This document shows positions 24,291-33,937 of a stretch of 64,000 nucleotides of DNA, one piece after another; position 1 is the first letter of the stretch, and each line of letters begins with the position of its first letter. Made by a program: the position numbers and the translations under genes. Source of the DNA: DATFVJ01 sp963851085 (GTDB lineage Bacteria > Actinomycetota > Actinomycetes > Streptosporangiales > Streptosporangiaceae); the NCBI GenBank assembly GCA_963851085.1, contig CAWKNX010000004.1:372001-436000 (forward strand), in the 5' to 3' direction. Below the pieces are notes generated by a model, which was not told the origin of the DNA, searched no databases, and saw only the letters and a program-made list of their open reading frames with translations.

Positions 24291-26990
24291 TCGAGGCCGC
24301 CATGCGGATCGGCTCGAGGATCCCTGCCGGGTCGGCTGGGGCGAGGGCGTCGAACAGCCGCAGTACCCGCCGGACGATGCCAGGGGCCCGTGTGATCGTA
24401 CGGGCAGCGCGAAAGATGGTGCGCGCCTCGGTCAGCTGGCCGGTTCCGTTGGTGAGGGCTTGCCCGCAGCGGGCGAGCGCCTTGGTGTCGAGCGCGTGGT
24501 AGTTGTCGTTGGTCTGCTCGATTAGCGTGTCGGCGGACCGCACGGCGTCGGTGAACGCCCGGCTGGCGGCATCACGCTTGGCCTGGCGCGCCAGCACGAT
24601 GCCCAAGATCAGCGACAGGTCAGCCGCTGTGGGTGGGTAGTCGCCGGCACATGCTGCCTGCGCAATCTCCCGTGCCGCGTCCAGCTCACCGGCGTGCAGG
24701 TACACGGTAGCCAGGCTGAGGCGCCCCTGGTTGCGCCCCTGGGCAAAGCCGATCTCGTCTGAGATCTGGATCGCCTGTCCGCAGTACCTGCCTGCCTGCT
24801 CCCACTCTCCCAAGTCGGCGTGGCAAACGCCGAGGTTGCGCAGCTGGTTGGCTTCGGTCAGGCGGGCGCCGATCTCCCGGGCCATCGCCAGCGACTGCTT
24901 GATGAAATTCGATCGCCTGCCGCGTCTCCCCCAACGCCGCGTGGCAGATACCGAGGTTGCCTTTGCTGGCGCTGTCGGTCCGCGGGTCGGTGAGGTGGCC
25001 TTGGAGGCCACGGTGCAGCCCAAGGGCGAGGCGGTAGTTGCCCCAGACGATCAGGTACTCCAAGTCGACGTCGAACAGCACTTGGGCGGCGGTGTCGTAG
25101 TCACCGATCTGGCAGCGCAGATCGAACTCGGCTCGCTGGGGGCCGAGATCGGCCACGGTGCGCCATGTTTCCCGCGGGGTACGGGTCTCGTGGAAGTAGT
25201 CAGCGCCGCGGCCCCGCAGCGCGTACTGGGTGAACGGGAGCGGCTCGGCGTCGTAGTCGCTGGGCTTGCCGGGGGCCACGCGGTGCGAGGCGTAGCCGCG
25301 GTCGACTTGGTGCAGGTAGTAGCGGCCGGCGTCGCGACGGGCGAAACCCATGTTCACCAGCCGGCTGAGTATCGGCACGCTGTTGATCGCCGGTTGGAAG
25401 GGCTGCAGCAGGTAGTCCACCGCGACTGGTGGCACCGGCACCGCGTAGATCGCGAGCGCCTGCATAACCTGCTGGGCCATTGGGTCCAGCCGGCTGAACG
25501 CTTCGCCGACGAGGGCCTGGACGACGTTCTCGGGCATCCGCTCGGCGTCGGCGAGCAGCTCTGGCAACGTCATGCTGCGGTCGGCGGCCAGGATCGCCAT
25601 CAGCGCCTCCAATGCCCGCGGAAACCCTCGCGTCCGTTCCCGCGCCTGGGCTAGCAGCGCCGTCCGGCGCGTCCCTTACCCTTAGGCTGCCGTCGGCGTC
25701 CCTCGCGCGCAAGACCTCCTCGGCAAACGGCGAGGGCAGCCCCTCGTCGAGGGGCAGGGGGGTTTGGACCGCCGGCTGCGCCAGCAGCAAGCCCTGCGGC
25801 GCTACCCGGGTAGTGATGATCACCTTGACGCCGTGCACGGGCGCGGTGAGCACGGTCCGCAGCGCTTCGTCGAGCGCTGCATCGCTCACCCCGAGCGGCT
25901 GGCCGTCAACAAGAACTTCGAAGCTGTCGAGCAGCACCACCACCGTTCTGCCCGCCGGGAATTCCCCCAGCAGCGCCCGCATTAGCGCGGCCGGCGTCGC
26001 CTGCGGATCGCGGAAGCGCCCCAGCAGCGGCTCGGCGAGATCCGCGGGCAGCAGCCGGCAAAGGTCGCTAAACAAGTTGGGAAAGTTGACGGGATGCATC
26101 CCGGCCGGGTTGAGATAGACGATGCCGTCCACCGCCAACGCGCCCAGGTCGTCGGGCAGCCGGCCTCCTTCCAGCGCCTTCAGCAGGCGGCAGACCATCG
26201 CCGTCTTGCCGATCCCGCTGCGCCCCACCACCGTCATCATCCGCAACCCGTCATCGCGCAAGAACGCGCCGATCAACTCGCTCTCCACACGCCGGTCTTG
26301 GAAATAGGACGGGGCGGTCATCGGTGGTGGATTGACGAACCTCGCCCGCGCTGCCGCGACGACCGGCCGCTCGGGCTGCCGCTCACGCTCCATCCCCCCC
26401 TGTATGCGCACCTCAGTCTGCTCGAGCGCGGCTTGCGGATGCTCCACTAGCCGCCGCTGGGCTTCGATGCGCTGGCGCAAATCCTCCATCTCTTGTCGGA
26501 TACGTGGCCGCTGACCGGCGTCCGCGTGTAGCAGTTCCCGCTCAGCTTCAGCTAGACGAACCTGAAGTTCCTGCAGCTGTCCTTCCGGCGTGCTCATCCA
26601 TCGTAGATCGTTCCGCAGTTTCGCCAGTCCATCGTCGAAGCCCGCACTGAAGTCAACGAACTGGCGTGAACCAAGCCGGAACGGCAAGCCGGTCTCGGCA
26701 TCCACACGCACCGGAATGACCGGTCTCTTGTACTTCAGTGCCCAGATCCACTCGTCCTTGCAGCCGGACCCGACCCGGACGCTGTCCTTGGTCATAACAA
26801 ACAGCAGCCCCCGGCACGTTTGGATTGCCTCCGTGAGCTGATCGTCCCAGTCCTCCCGACTCGGGTGCATCTTGCGCTCATCGAGCCACACCGGGTATCG
26901 GGGCGGTCCGGCCTCCAACTCATCCGCCAGGTGAAGCGCGAACTCGCCACCATCACTCCGGGAATAGCTGACGAAAAGATGACCATCCAT
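24280..26990 (-). pseudogene. TIR / NB-ARC-type STAND / TPR protein with two frameshifts
   Basis: Residues 1-115 are a TIR domain (MDGHLFVSYSRSDGGEFA, VWLDERKM) with the putative NADase glutamate in GCKDEWIWAL (E80). A coiled-coil linker (about 130-210) precedes an NTPase with Walker A GRSGIGKT (256-263) and Walker B TVVVLLDSFEVL. A shift near 25665 moves the frame from RVRDAPDG to LLAQARERTRGFPRALEAL. A second at 24899-24900, an extra base within CATCAAGCAG, moves it into the TPR repeats QSLAMAREIGARLTEANQLR and GVCHADLGEWEQAGRYC. Restored, it would be a typical TIR-STAND receptor of about 900 aa plus the WD40 part. As read, it is broken. ATG 26990 is the best start although its ribosome-binding site is weak. 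Confidence 0.85.
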
Positions 26991-27229
26991 CGGAATCAAG
27001 CCCCCACTGCGAACTCCCTCACACGACGCCATGCCCGTGGGATCGGCGATGCCAGGCCACGACCCAGCAACGCCACTCTCAAGACCAAACAAGTGCGCCC
27101 CGCGGAACGGGACACCTCGCTGGCTTTGGCGGTAATCATAGGCGATAAGACGACTTGTCAGCGAGGCGGTGCTTGAGGCGCGGCGCCCCTTCCGATCCGT
27201 TCCTTCGGAGCGCTTCAGGGCGTGGGGAC

Positions 27230-27489
27230 GTCTACGGCACCCGCCGGATGCGCCTCGGCGGCGTCACCGCCAAGCCGACCGGCGCGTGGACCGTGCAACC
27301 TGGCGGCGCAGGACCGCGACCTCGTGCCGCGGCGCCAAGATCTCCACGTCCTTCGAGATGCGGCTCCGCGCGAGCAGCGCCAGCCAGCCGAACCACCGGA
27401 CCATGAGCAGATAGACGAGGCGGAAGAGCACGAGCGCCGAGGATAGAAGCCCAGGTCAGATACTCTGCACAAGTTCTGGCACGCCACAA
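27230..27489 (-). mobile_element. Rearranged IS fragment, same family as 54720-55891
   Basis: The minus strand starting at 27489 reproduces the left end of the complete IS (TGTGGCGTGCCAGAACT) and its first transposase codons. On the plus strand 27241-27300 encodes GTRRMRLGGVTAKPTGAWTV, homologous to the transposase interior. The two pieces are in opposite orientation, so the remnant arose by inversion/deletion. Confidence 0.8.
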
Positions 27490-27984
27490 CCCACAGCTCG
27501 TGGCGGCACGGTCACGCTGAGATGAGACGCCCACCATCCCCACGCCGCGAGAGGACGGCTCAGGAGCGGTGATCCCCCGCGCTGCCGTTAAGTATCAGGT
27601 TTTCGCCTGAACGGCTGCCGCGCGCCGGTGACCTGCTACGTGAGGCAGTTACTCTCCGCGGTGAAGGCTGTCCCGGCGGCTGCGCTTGAACCGCGACGGC
27701 CTCATTCCCGTGGTCCATGAAGTGAAAGCTGTAGTGATTGCCGAACGCCCGCTTCTTCGCTAGGTGACGGATGGCCCCGGCGTGGGGTTTCCGGTTGATC
27801 GGTGGTCATGGGCACCTTCTTCGGCAGGGGCGGTACTGCGACGTCACATCGCCGGGATGGGCCTGGTTGCACAAAGACCGCGGCTGGATCGCGGCGGGAC
27901 CGCAACGGGGGGTTCTGCTCGTTGTGCGCGGCCGACTGGCGGCCGCCGCGGCAAAGCCACGCAGAACATCACCGGAGGACCATC
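27490..27984. other. Intergenic, only unrecognised short frames
   Basis: A 35-codon minus-strand frame (start near 27809, MTTDQPETPRR) has a fair ribosome-binding site. Plausible coding sequence continues in another frame as AIRHLAKKRAFGNHYSFHF, so this may be a frameshifted small gene. I do not recognise it. Confidence 0.3.
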
Positions 27985-28215
27985 ATGCACCCCATCATCC
28001 AGCGCGACCTGATGCAGGCTCGGGTCGCTGATCTGCGTCGTGAGGCCGAGCGCGTCCGGCTGGCAAAGGAGGCCGGCCGGGCATGCCGCACGCGACACGA
28101 GCACCGCTGGCTTTCCGCGCTCAGCCACCCCGCCACCGTGCTCGTACGCCGTTTGCTCGCGGCGCTGGGTGCCGACAGCCTGCGGCGACCTGAAGGTGCC
28201 ACAGAGAACGAATGA
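27985..28215 (+). CDS. Small helical conserved-type protein
   Basis: The 76-aa product starts at an ATG six bases after GGAGGA. It begins MHPIIQRDLMQARVADLRRE and is a charged amphipathic helix through residue 45, with a hydrophobic-basic segment TVLVRRLLAALG near residues 50-62. This resembles small actinomycete proteins that start MHP---Q-----R--DL-REAE; their function is unknown. The strong ribosome-binding site and coherent composition support real coding. It stands between IS debris and an integrase remnant. Confidence 0.65.
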   Translation: MHPIIQRDLMQARVADLRREAERVRLAKEAGRACRTRHEHRWLSALSHPATVLVRRLLAALGADSLRRPEGATENE

Positions 28216-28329
28216 GAGTTGACGACATGAGCAGCGATTCAGTGATCAGTCCGGCGACGGGTGTGGAGGACGCGAGTGAGCGCTGCGCGGGACCGATCTT
28301 CCTCCGTTCAAACGGTCACCGGCTGGACT

Positions 28330-28560
28330 GGCACGGCGTGGGGCGGATCGTCCGCCGGGTTACCGCCGCGCCGGCCCCTGTTCGCTGCCCGCCGTGCGGA
28401 CATCGACTTCTTCGGCCGCGAGCTCGCTCAGAGACCGCAGCCCGTTTGAGGGCCAGCAGCGAGATCAGTGCGTGCTCGGCGGGCGGCCCGAGTGCGGCGG
28501 CGACAGTCAGCACGCCGAGCTTCTGGCTCCCGAAGATGACGGCCTGGAGAACACTCCAAA
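28330..28560 (-). pseudogene. Tyrosine-recombinase (integrase) fragment
   Basis: The minus strand encodes GVLTVAAALGPPAEHALISL then LALKRAAVSERARG. This matches the HALISLLALNGLRVSE segment that carries the first catalytic Arg region of XerD-like integrases in actinomycetes, although the N-G-L-R-V-S-E motif is altered by an indel. No other catalytic block (H-x-x-R, Tyr) is present. It is a small relic of an integrated element. Confidence 0.55.
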
Positions 28561-28684
28561 CCCCCTCTGACCCGCGCCGCGGGCCACGACGGGGTGTTGC
28601 CGATGCGCTTGCGGCTCGTCGGGATGATGAGCTCCTGCTGGCTCGGCCTGCCGTGGGTGCCTTCGCGTGAGGTGGCGCGGGTTG

Positions 28685-30211
28685 TCAGCCGAGGAACGAC
28701 TCGATCAGGGGAACGAAGGCTGTCTGGTCCTGGAACAGGAAGGCGTGGCCGGCGTCGGGGTAGAGCGCGAGCTTGGCGCCGGGGATCAGGCCGGCGAGGG
28801 TGTGGCTGTTGGCGAGCGGGTCGAGCTGGTCCGCGGTGCCGTCGGCGATGAGCGTGGGGACGGCGATTTCGGTGGTCTGCTGGCCGGCCGGGTCGCTTCC
28901 GGCCCACCACTGGTCCACGGCGTTTCCCTGGGCGGTCACGGTGCCCGCCGGGGCCGCTGGGGCGGTCGGGTAGCTTGAGATCGCTGCGAGGTAGGTGTTC
29001 TGCGCGGCGGTCTGGCCGGCGGGGAAGAGGTCGGCCATCACCTTCTGCGAGTCGCTGCTGGTGAGCGCGTGTATCGCCTCCTGGGAGGGCCGTATCGCCT
29101 GTCCGTTGCCCGGGTAGCTGGCGCACAGGACCAGGCGGCGCACCTGGCCTGGGTGGAGCACGGCGAGGGCCTGGGCGATCATGCTGCCCATCGACCAGCC
29201 GAGGACGTCCGGCCTACCGAGGCCGAGGGTGTCGATGAGCGCACTGGTCTGGTTCGCCATGGCGTCAATGCTGAGCGGTACCGGCAGGGCCTGCGTCCCG
29301 CCGACGCCGGCGTTCTCGAAGATCACGACGCGGTAGTGCTGGGCCAGGGAGTCGACGAAGCGCCGGTCCCACCCCTCCATGGTTCCGCTGTACCCGGTGA
29401 TCAAGACCAGGGGCGGCCCGTTTCCGATGATGCGGTAGGCGACTGTGCCCAGTTTTGTGTGCGCGGCCCGCACCGGCGCGGACGCGATCGAGACCGCGCC
29501 GGTGACGCGAGTCGTCGATCCCTTCTCCGCCTTCGCCACCGCGGCGTCGACGAACGCCTTGACCGTCGCAACCGTTGGCGGTCCCAGGTCGGCGTAGGCG
29601 AGATAACCCGCGTACGTCCCGGCAGTGAAGAGGACAAAGTCGAAGCCGATCCGGATCCCCGCGATCGTGAAGGCCCATGCGTAGGCGGAGGACGTGCTCG
29701 CGACCCGCGGGAAGGACAGCGGCTGGACGGTGGCCTCGGCCTTCTTGCCTGCGATGGTGATCGTGGCCGTCCGGCAGCGCGCCAGTGCCTGGTCGAGGCT
29801 TTGCCACCTCTGCTGAGCCTGCGGGCCGGTGGCCAGGACCTCGCCGACTGTCGGGATCGAGGTGCCTTGCACGAAGCCTGCGATCGCGTACGTCCATCCG
29901 TTCGGGTTCGTGGGCAGGCTCGACAGGCATGGCGCATTCGTTTGCACACTCTGCGGGTTCGTGGGCGCCGCCGACCATCCGGCTGGCAGGTCCGCAACCG
30001 ACAGGAGGCGGCCCTGGAGCGTCGAAGCCTCGCTGCTCCCCCCGCATCCCGATGTCAGCACAGCCGTCATCGTGAGCACGGCCAGCGCGACAACCTGGGC
30101 ACGGCGTGGCACGCGTCCCGTGGTCACCAGGCGAGCGGGACGAACCGCTCGTGCTGTGAGGCGTGGGCGCGGTGCGCGGCCGCCGGCATCGTCGGCGGTA
30201 GTCAGCTTCAT
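28685..30211 (-). CDS. Secreted lipoprotein alpha/beta hydrolase
   Basis: The 508-aa precursor has a long basic N-terminus, a hydrophobic segment VVALAVLTMTAVLT and a lipobox LTSGC near residue 55, so it should be lipid-anchored outside the cell. Residues about 60-240 form an extracellular domain with two or three Cys (NAPCLSSLP, ALARCRTATI). Residues 255-508 are an alpha/beta hydrolase with LVLITGYSGTMEGWD oxyanion region, nucleophile GWSMGS, acid ADGTADQLDP and catalytic His DAGHAFLFQ. All triad members are present. Substrate is unknown; esterase, lipase or lactonase are possible. The N-terminal half resembles sensor-like domains of actinomycete lipoproteins. Confidence 0.88.
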   Translation of the reverse strand: MKLTTADDAGGRAPRPRLTARAVRPARLVTTGRVPRRAQVVALAVLTMTAVLTSGCGGSSEASTLQGRLLSVADLPAGWSAAPTNPQSVQTNAPCLSSLPTNPNGWTYAIAGFVQGTSIPTVGEVLATGPQAQQRWQSLDQALARCRTATITIAGKKAEATVQPLSFPRVASTSSAYAWAFTIAGIRIGFDFVLFTAGTYAGYLAYADLGPPTVATVKAFVDAAVAKAEKGSTTRVTGAVSIASAPVRAAHTKLGTVAYRIIGNGPPLVLITGYSGTMEGWDRRFVDSLAQHYRVVIFENAGVGGTQALPVPLSIDAMANQTSALIDTLGLGRPDVLGWSMGSMIAQALAVLHPGQVRRLVLCASYPGNGQAIRPSQEAIHALTSSDSQKVMADLFPAGQTAAQNTYLAAISSYPTAPAAPAGTVTAQGNAVDQWWAGSDPAGQQTTEIAVPTLIADGTADQLDPLANSHTLAGLIPGAKLALYPDAGHAFLFQDQTAFVPLIESFLG

Positions 30212-30555
30212 CTCGGTTTCCTCTCTTTTGCGTTCATGCCGGATTCATCTCGTCGTAGATTCCGCGTGCGGCGGCCGTACATGATCTTGCCGAGCCCGGG
30301 TGGTTTCTGCCTCGCCCGCAGCCGGCTCGCGCGGCTGCGGGCAGGCTGCGGCTGCTGCACCGCCCGAACACGCCCTCGACGCCTCCGGAGGTGCCCGGCG
30401 GCGAAGTCGTCCAGGGACACCGGGCATGTCGGCGACTGCCTGGGCGCGGGTCGTGTTCCCTGCGTCTCCTGGTGGCCGGGGTGCTCATCTCCGGCTCCGG
30501 GGGGTGTGGTTCAGCTGCGCTGCAGATGCCTGGCTCGCGCCGGAGCTCGCGTGGG
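30212..30555. other. Intergenic, nothing recognised
   Basis: A 70-codon arginine-rich minus frame (30208-30420) is present but has no motif. This interval should hold the promoter of the lipoprotein hydrolase, whose start lies at 30211. Confidence 0.35.
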
Positions 30556-31173
30556 TCACTGGCCGGCCCGGATCCGGTCATACAGCAGGCAGATCGCTCC
30601 GGTTTCGGTGCCGTTCATGTCTGTGAGGGACCAGGACGAGCCTGCCGGGCCATCGCCGAACAGGTGGGCGCCGCCGCCGACCAGCTCCGGGCACAGCGTG
30701 ATGCTGAGGCGATCCAGTTCGCCGGCTTCGAGCAGGTTCCGGATGATGCTCGCGCTGGCGAGGACGATGATGTCGCCGCCTTCTTGCTTGCGCAGTTGCC
30801 GCACGGCAGCGGCCGGGTCGCCTGCGGCGATGCGCGAGTTGAGCCAGTCGGCCTGCTGCAGGGTGCTGGAGATGACGACTTTCTCCACCGCGTTGAGCCA
30901 CTGGGCGAAGGCGCGGTCCCTCGGGTCGGCCGTCTCGTCATCGGCCACCGCTGGCCAGAAGGAGGCAAACCCCTGATAGTTCTCGCGGCCCAGCAGCGCT
31001 GTCGTGGCCGCGCTGGTGACCCTCACCATGTGTGAGCGTGCCCCGTCCGTCACGGCATGGGAAACGATCCAGCTCATGTCGCGCTCACCACCCGGGCCGG
31101 TGAAGCGGCCGTCCAGGGACAAGCAGATGTTCCCGACCACGGTGCGGTTCCCAGGCTCGCTTCTTGCGGTCAT
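30556..31173 (-). CDS. Dihydrofolate reductase-like (RibD C-terminal family) protein
   Basis: The 205-aa product starts MTARSEPGNRTVVGNICLSL and carries the RibD_C/DHFR-like pattern: SLDGRFTGPGGERDMSW at the N-terminus, TTALLGRENYQGFASFWP and KVVISSTL. The cofactor-binding GGDIIVLASASIIRNLLEAG and the terminal LCPELVGGGAHLFGDG follow. This group of NADPH-binding reductases is widespread in actinomycetes with mostly unknown substrates. ATG 31173 is chosen because the family starts here; the frame upstream to 31488 is arginine-rich and not homologous. Confidence 0.88.
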   Translation of the reverse strand: MTARSEPGNRTVVGNICLSLDGRFTGPGGERDMSWIVSHAVTDGARSHMVRVTSAATTALLGRENYQGFASFWPAVADDETADPRDRAFAQWLNAVEKVVISSTLQQADWLNSRIAAGDPAAAVRQLRKQEGGDIIVLASASIIRNLLEAGELDRLSITLCPELVGGGAHLFGDGPAGSSWSLTDMNGTETGAICLLYDRIRAGQ

Positions 31174-31484
31174 TTCCGTCTCCGGCTTAGTTGTCACACG
31201 GCTGATGTGTTCTGGGTACATGGCCAGCCTCGCGATCGCCGGCGGCAAAGGGAAATGCCGGCTGGGCACATATGCGAGCCACCCATCTGGTCGGTGACAA
31301 GAGCGGCTGCCCAGAGCGACAGATTTGCCGAATCTGTACGCCAAGTGATGGACTGCAGGACGTCCTTCGAGGGCGTACAGATCGGCGGGAGTGTGTGCCT
31401 CTGCCAAGTCGAAGGCGATTATGCGGCGTGCATGCACGGTCGTGGGAGGGCGTGCCCGGCCAGACCGCCGGCACCGCGTGCTCG

Positions 31485-31745
31485 TCATTGGCGGGGGGTG
31501 CTGGTGAGCTGGGCGATCAGTGCCTCCGCCAGCCAGGCCTGGTAGGCGTCTGGGTTCCAGCCGCAGTCGGTGACCAGCAGCCGGTAGAGCTGCGGGCTGG
31601 CCAGGGCGTAGATCACATCGCTGGCGCGGTGGGCGTCCAGGCCGGCCGCCAGGCCGGCCAGGGCGGCGAGCCGGTCGGCCACGAGGCGCGCGCCGAGGTG
31701 GCGCTGCTGGGTGGCTTGTTGGTGCACGGGTGCCTCGACCGATTG
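31485..31745 (-). pseudogene. C-terminal fragment of a TetR regulator
   Basis: The minus frame ends AHRASDVIYALASPQLYRLL, VTDCGWNPDAYQAWLAEAL. This is the classic C-terminal ligand-domain end of TetR regulators, where SPE-YRLLV---GWSPD-YE-WL-- is conserved. The DNA-binding N-terminus is missing; the frame runs into unrelated sequence opposite the neighbouring dehydrogenase gene. It is a truncated remnant. Confidence 0.75.
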
Positions 31746-31769
31746 AATCAGCCGCGACGGTGGGCGAAC

Positions 31770-32651
31770 ATGGAGGCCATGCCCTACGTCTTTCCCAGCG
31801 ACGTGGACGAGCGGCCGATCTCGGTGATCGGCGGCGGGACGCTCGGCCGCCGGATCGCCATGATGTTCTCGGCCGGTGGCAGCCGGGTGCATCTGTTCTC
31901 CCGCTCCGCCGGCTCGCGCGAGGCCGCCAGACGCTTCGTCGACGAGCACGCGCCGGTTGCCCGCGAGCGGCTCGGGCTCGCCGCGGGGCCGCTGGGCACG
32001 GTCGAGCTGTTCGACGCGCTGGAGCCCGCCGTGGCCACGGCGTGGCTCATCGTCGAATCGGTGTCCGAAGACCTCGCGCTCAAGAAGCAGGTGTTCGGTG
32101 AACTCGATCGCCTCGCCGCTGCCGACGCGATCCTGGCGACGAACTCGTCGTCGTATCCCAGTAGCCGCCTGCTCGACGCCGTCGCGTCCCCGGAGCGGCT
32201 GCTGAACGTCCACTTCCAGATGCCGCCCGAGCTGATCGCGGTCGAGCTTATGTCGTGCGGCAGGACCGACGCCGCGGTCATCGACGCCCTCGCCGGGCGG
32301 CTGCCGCGCTACGGGCTCGTGCCCTTCACCGTGATGCGCGAGAGCGTCGGCTTGTTGTTCAACCGCATCTGGCACGCCACCCGGCGCGAATGCCTGATGG
32401 TCGTCGCCGAGGGCGTATCCACCCCCGAGGAGGTCGACCGCATCTGGCGACTCTCGCTCGGCACGGCGCTGGGACCGTTCCGGCTCATGGACCGGATCGG
32501 CCTCGACGTCACGCTCGCCGTCGAGGAGCACTACGCCAGCATTCGCGACGGCATCCCCACCGCCCCGCGGGAACTGCTGCGCGACTACGTCGACAAGGGG
32601 TTCCTCGGCCTCAAGTCCGGCAGGGGCTTCTACGACGACTACGGCGACTGA
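31770..32651 (+). CDS. 3-hydroxyacyl-CoA dehydrogenase-family protein
   Basis: The 293-aa protein has an N-terminal Rossmann motif ISVIGGGTLGRRIAMMFSAG and strand RVHLFSRS. The catalytic-region ATNSSSYPSSRLLDAV and NVHFQMPPELIAVELM match the NTSS and HF-NP signatures of 3-hydroxyacyl-CoA dehydrogenases, with Gln-Met replacing the usual Phe/Asn-Pro. A C-terminal helical domain includes LGPFRLMDRIGLDV and ends KSGRGFYDDYG. The fold is certain; the exact substrate (beta-hydroxyacyl-CoA or another hydroxy acid) is not. The start lies just after a truncated TetR gene on the other strand, possibly its former regulator. Confidence 0.88.
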   Translation: MEAMPYVFPSDVDERPISVIGGGTLGRRIAMMFSAGGSRVHLFSRSAGSREAARRFVDEHAPVARERLGLAAGPLGTVELFDALEPAVATAWLIVESVSEDLALKKQVFGELDRLAAADAILATNSSSYPSSRLLDAVASPERLLNVHFQMPPELIAVELMSCGRTDAAVIDALAGRLPRYGLVPFTVMRESVGLLFNRIWHATRRECLMVVAEGVSTPEEVDRIWRLSLGTALGPFRLMDRIGLDVTLAVEEHYASIRDGIPTAPRELLRDYVDKGFLGLKSGRGFYDDYGD

Positions 32652-32960
32652 CCGTCGCGTATGACGGGTAATAAGAGGCGGGTGGCTCCTGGCACCGCCA
32701 GCGCCGGATCGCCGACTCGGGGCGTGTGCGCTGACAACTTCCGCGCCGTAGCCGGCGCGCCCGATTGACCAGTTCTGTTCTCCCTGCCCTTGCCCGGTCA
32801 TCGCCTGGTGTGTCGTAAGCGGATCGTCCAGCGCGATCAGTTAGTGACACGGCAGTCGCGTCTGTGGCAGTCTGTATGGGCTGAGCCGAGAGGAGGTGCG
32901 ACACCCGTGTCGATGCTGGTTTCCGCGCCTCCTGGAGCTGACTGACCGAGCGCAGCCGCA
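32652..32960. other. Intergenic, nothing recognised
   Basis: No gene is supported between the dehydrogenase and the VOC fusion gene. The 3' half should hold the promoter of the latter; a TTAGTGACACGG-GTCGCGTCTGTGGCAGT segment near 32840-32870 is less GC-rich. Confidence 0.35.
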
Positions 32961-32966
32961 GGTGGC

Positions 32967-32985
32967 GCCACCTTCGAAAGGTGGC
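32967..32985 (+). promoter_or_regulatory. Hairpin that would sequester the ribosome-binding site
   Basis: GCCACCTT-CGA-AAGGTGGC is a perfect 8-bp stem with a 3-nt loop ending three bases before the ATG at 32989. Its 3' arm contains the AAGGTGG that serves as ribosome-binding site. An overlapping 12-bp palindrome GGTGGCGCCACC (32961-32972) could compete for the 5' arm. Confidence 0.6.
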
Positions 32986-32988
32986 CCC

Positions 32989-33933
32989 ATGGCCGTATAC
33001 ATCAAGAGCATCACCTTCGACTGCGCTGATCCCTACCGCCTGGCACAGTTCTGGAGGCAGCTGACCGGGTTCAGCGAAGACCCGGACAACGGCAGCGCTC
33101 CCGATGCCCCGGAGGCTCTGCTGCTCTCGCCGGACGGGTCGCTGGCGCTGCTGTTCATCGCCGTGCCGGAGCCCAAGCACGTCAAGAACCGGGTACACCT
33201 TGATCTCGTGCCGCTCACGAGCCTGCCCGACGAGGAGGTCGACCAACTCCTGCGTATCGGTGCCCGGATGGTCCAGGACCGGCGCCGACCAGACGGCGGC
33301 GGATGGGTGGTTCTCTCCGATCCGGAGGGCAACGAGTTCTGCATCGAGCGCAGTGACGCCGAGCGCGCACCTTTGGCCGGACAGCTCGGCCGTGCATTCG
33401 ACGCGGTCGCTGGCCTGATCAGCAACATCCGAGCCGACCAGTGGTCAGCGCCGACCCCATGCACGGACTGGACGGTACGCCAGATGGTCAATCACCTGAT
33501 CGGCATGAACCGGGTCTTCGCCGCGCTGCTCGCCGGCCAGCCGCCTCCGCCCAGGCCGTCCGCGGACCATATCGAAGACGACCCGGTCGGCGCCTACCGC
33601 GACTCGGCAGCCGCGCTGCAGGCCGCGTTCGGCCAGCCTGGAGTCCTCGAACGCACCTACCACGGCCCGCTCGGGACCGCCACCGGCGCCGAGCGACTGA
33701 AGATCCGGCTCTACGACCTCCTCGCCCATGGCTGGGACCTCGCGCAGGCCACAGAGCAGCCCGCCGACCTGCCTGATGATCTAGCCGCACAGTCGCTGGC
33801 GTTCGCCCGAACCCAGCTGACCGAGCAAGCCCGCCCCGGTCGCTTCGGCCCGGCCCAGATCGTCGCCGAACAGGCCCCTGCCATCGAGCGGCTGGCCGCC
33901 TTCCTCGGCCGCCCGGTCAGCACAGGACGCTGA
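32989..33933 (+). CDS. VOC (glyoxalase-like) / maleylpyruvate-isomerase-like (TIGR03086) fusion
   Basis: This 314-aa protein joins two domains. Residues 1-125 are a VOC/glyoxalase-like domain: FDCADPYRLAQFWRQLTGF, HVKNRVHLDLVP and VLSDPEGNEFCIE, with metal-ligand-type His and Glu. Residues 130-314 are a TIGR03086-type mycothiol maleylpyruvate-isomerase-like domain: LISNIRADQWSAPTPCTDWT, VRQMVNHLIGMN and DLLAHGWDLAQAT carry its metal-ligand His and Asp. Both domain types also occur as separate proteins in this window. A role in detoxifying a small electrophile is a reasonable inference. The gene is followed 4 bp later by a hypothetical gene in the same direction. Confidence 0.85.
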   Translation: MAVYIKSITFDCADPYRLAQFWRQLTGFSEDPDNGSAPDAPEALLLSPDGSLALLFIAVPEPKHVKNRVHLDLVPLTSLPDEEVDQLLRIGARMVQDRRRPDGGGWVVLSDPEGNEFCIERSDAERAPLAGQLGRAFDAVAGLISNIRADQWSAPTPCTDWTVRQMVNHLIGMNRVFAALLAGQPPPPRPSADHIEDDPVGAYRDSAAALQAAFGQPGVLERTYHGPLGTATGAERLKIRLYDLLAHGWDLAQATEQPADLPDDLAAQSLAFARTQLTEQARPGRFGPAQIVAEQAPAIERLAAFLGRPVSTGR

Positions 33934-33937
33934 GCAG

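Noticed and set aside
31485..32801. 438-codon minus frame across the dehydrogenase gene
   Set aside because: Only the last 85 codons (TetR C-terminus) have homology; the rest is antisense to the real dehydrogenase gene.
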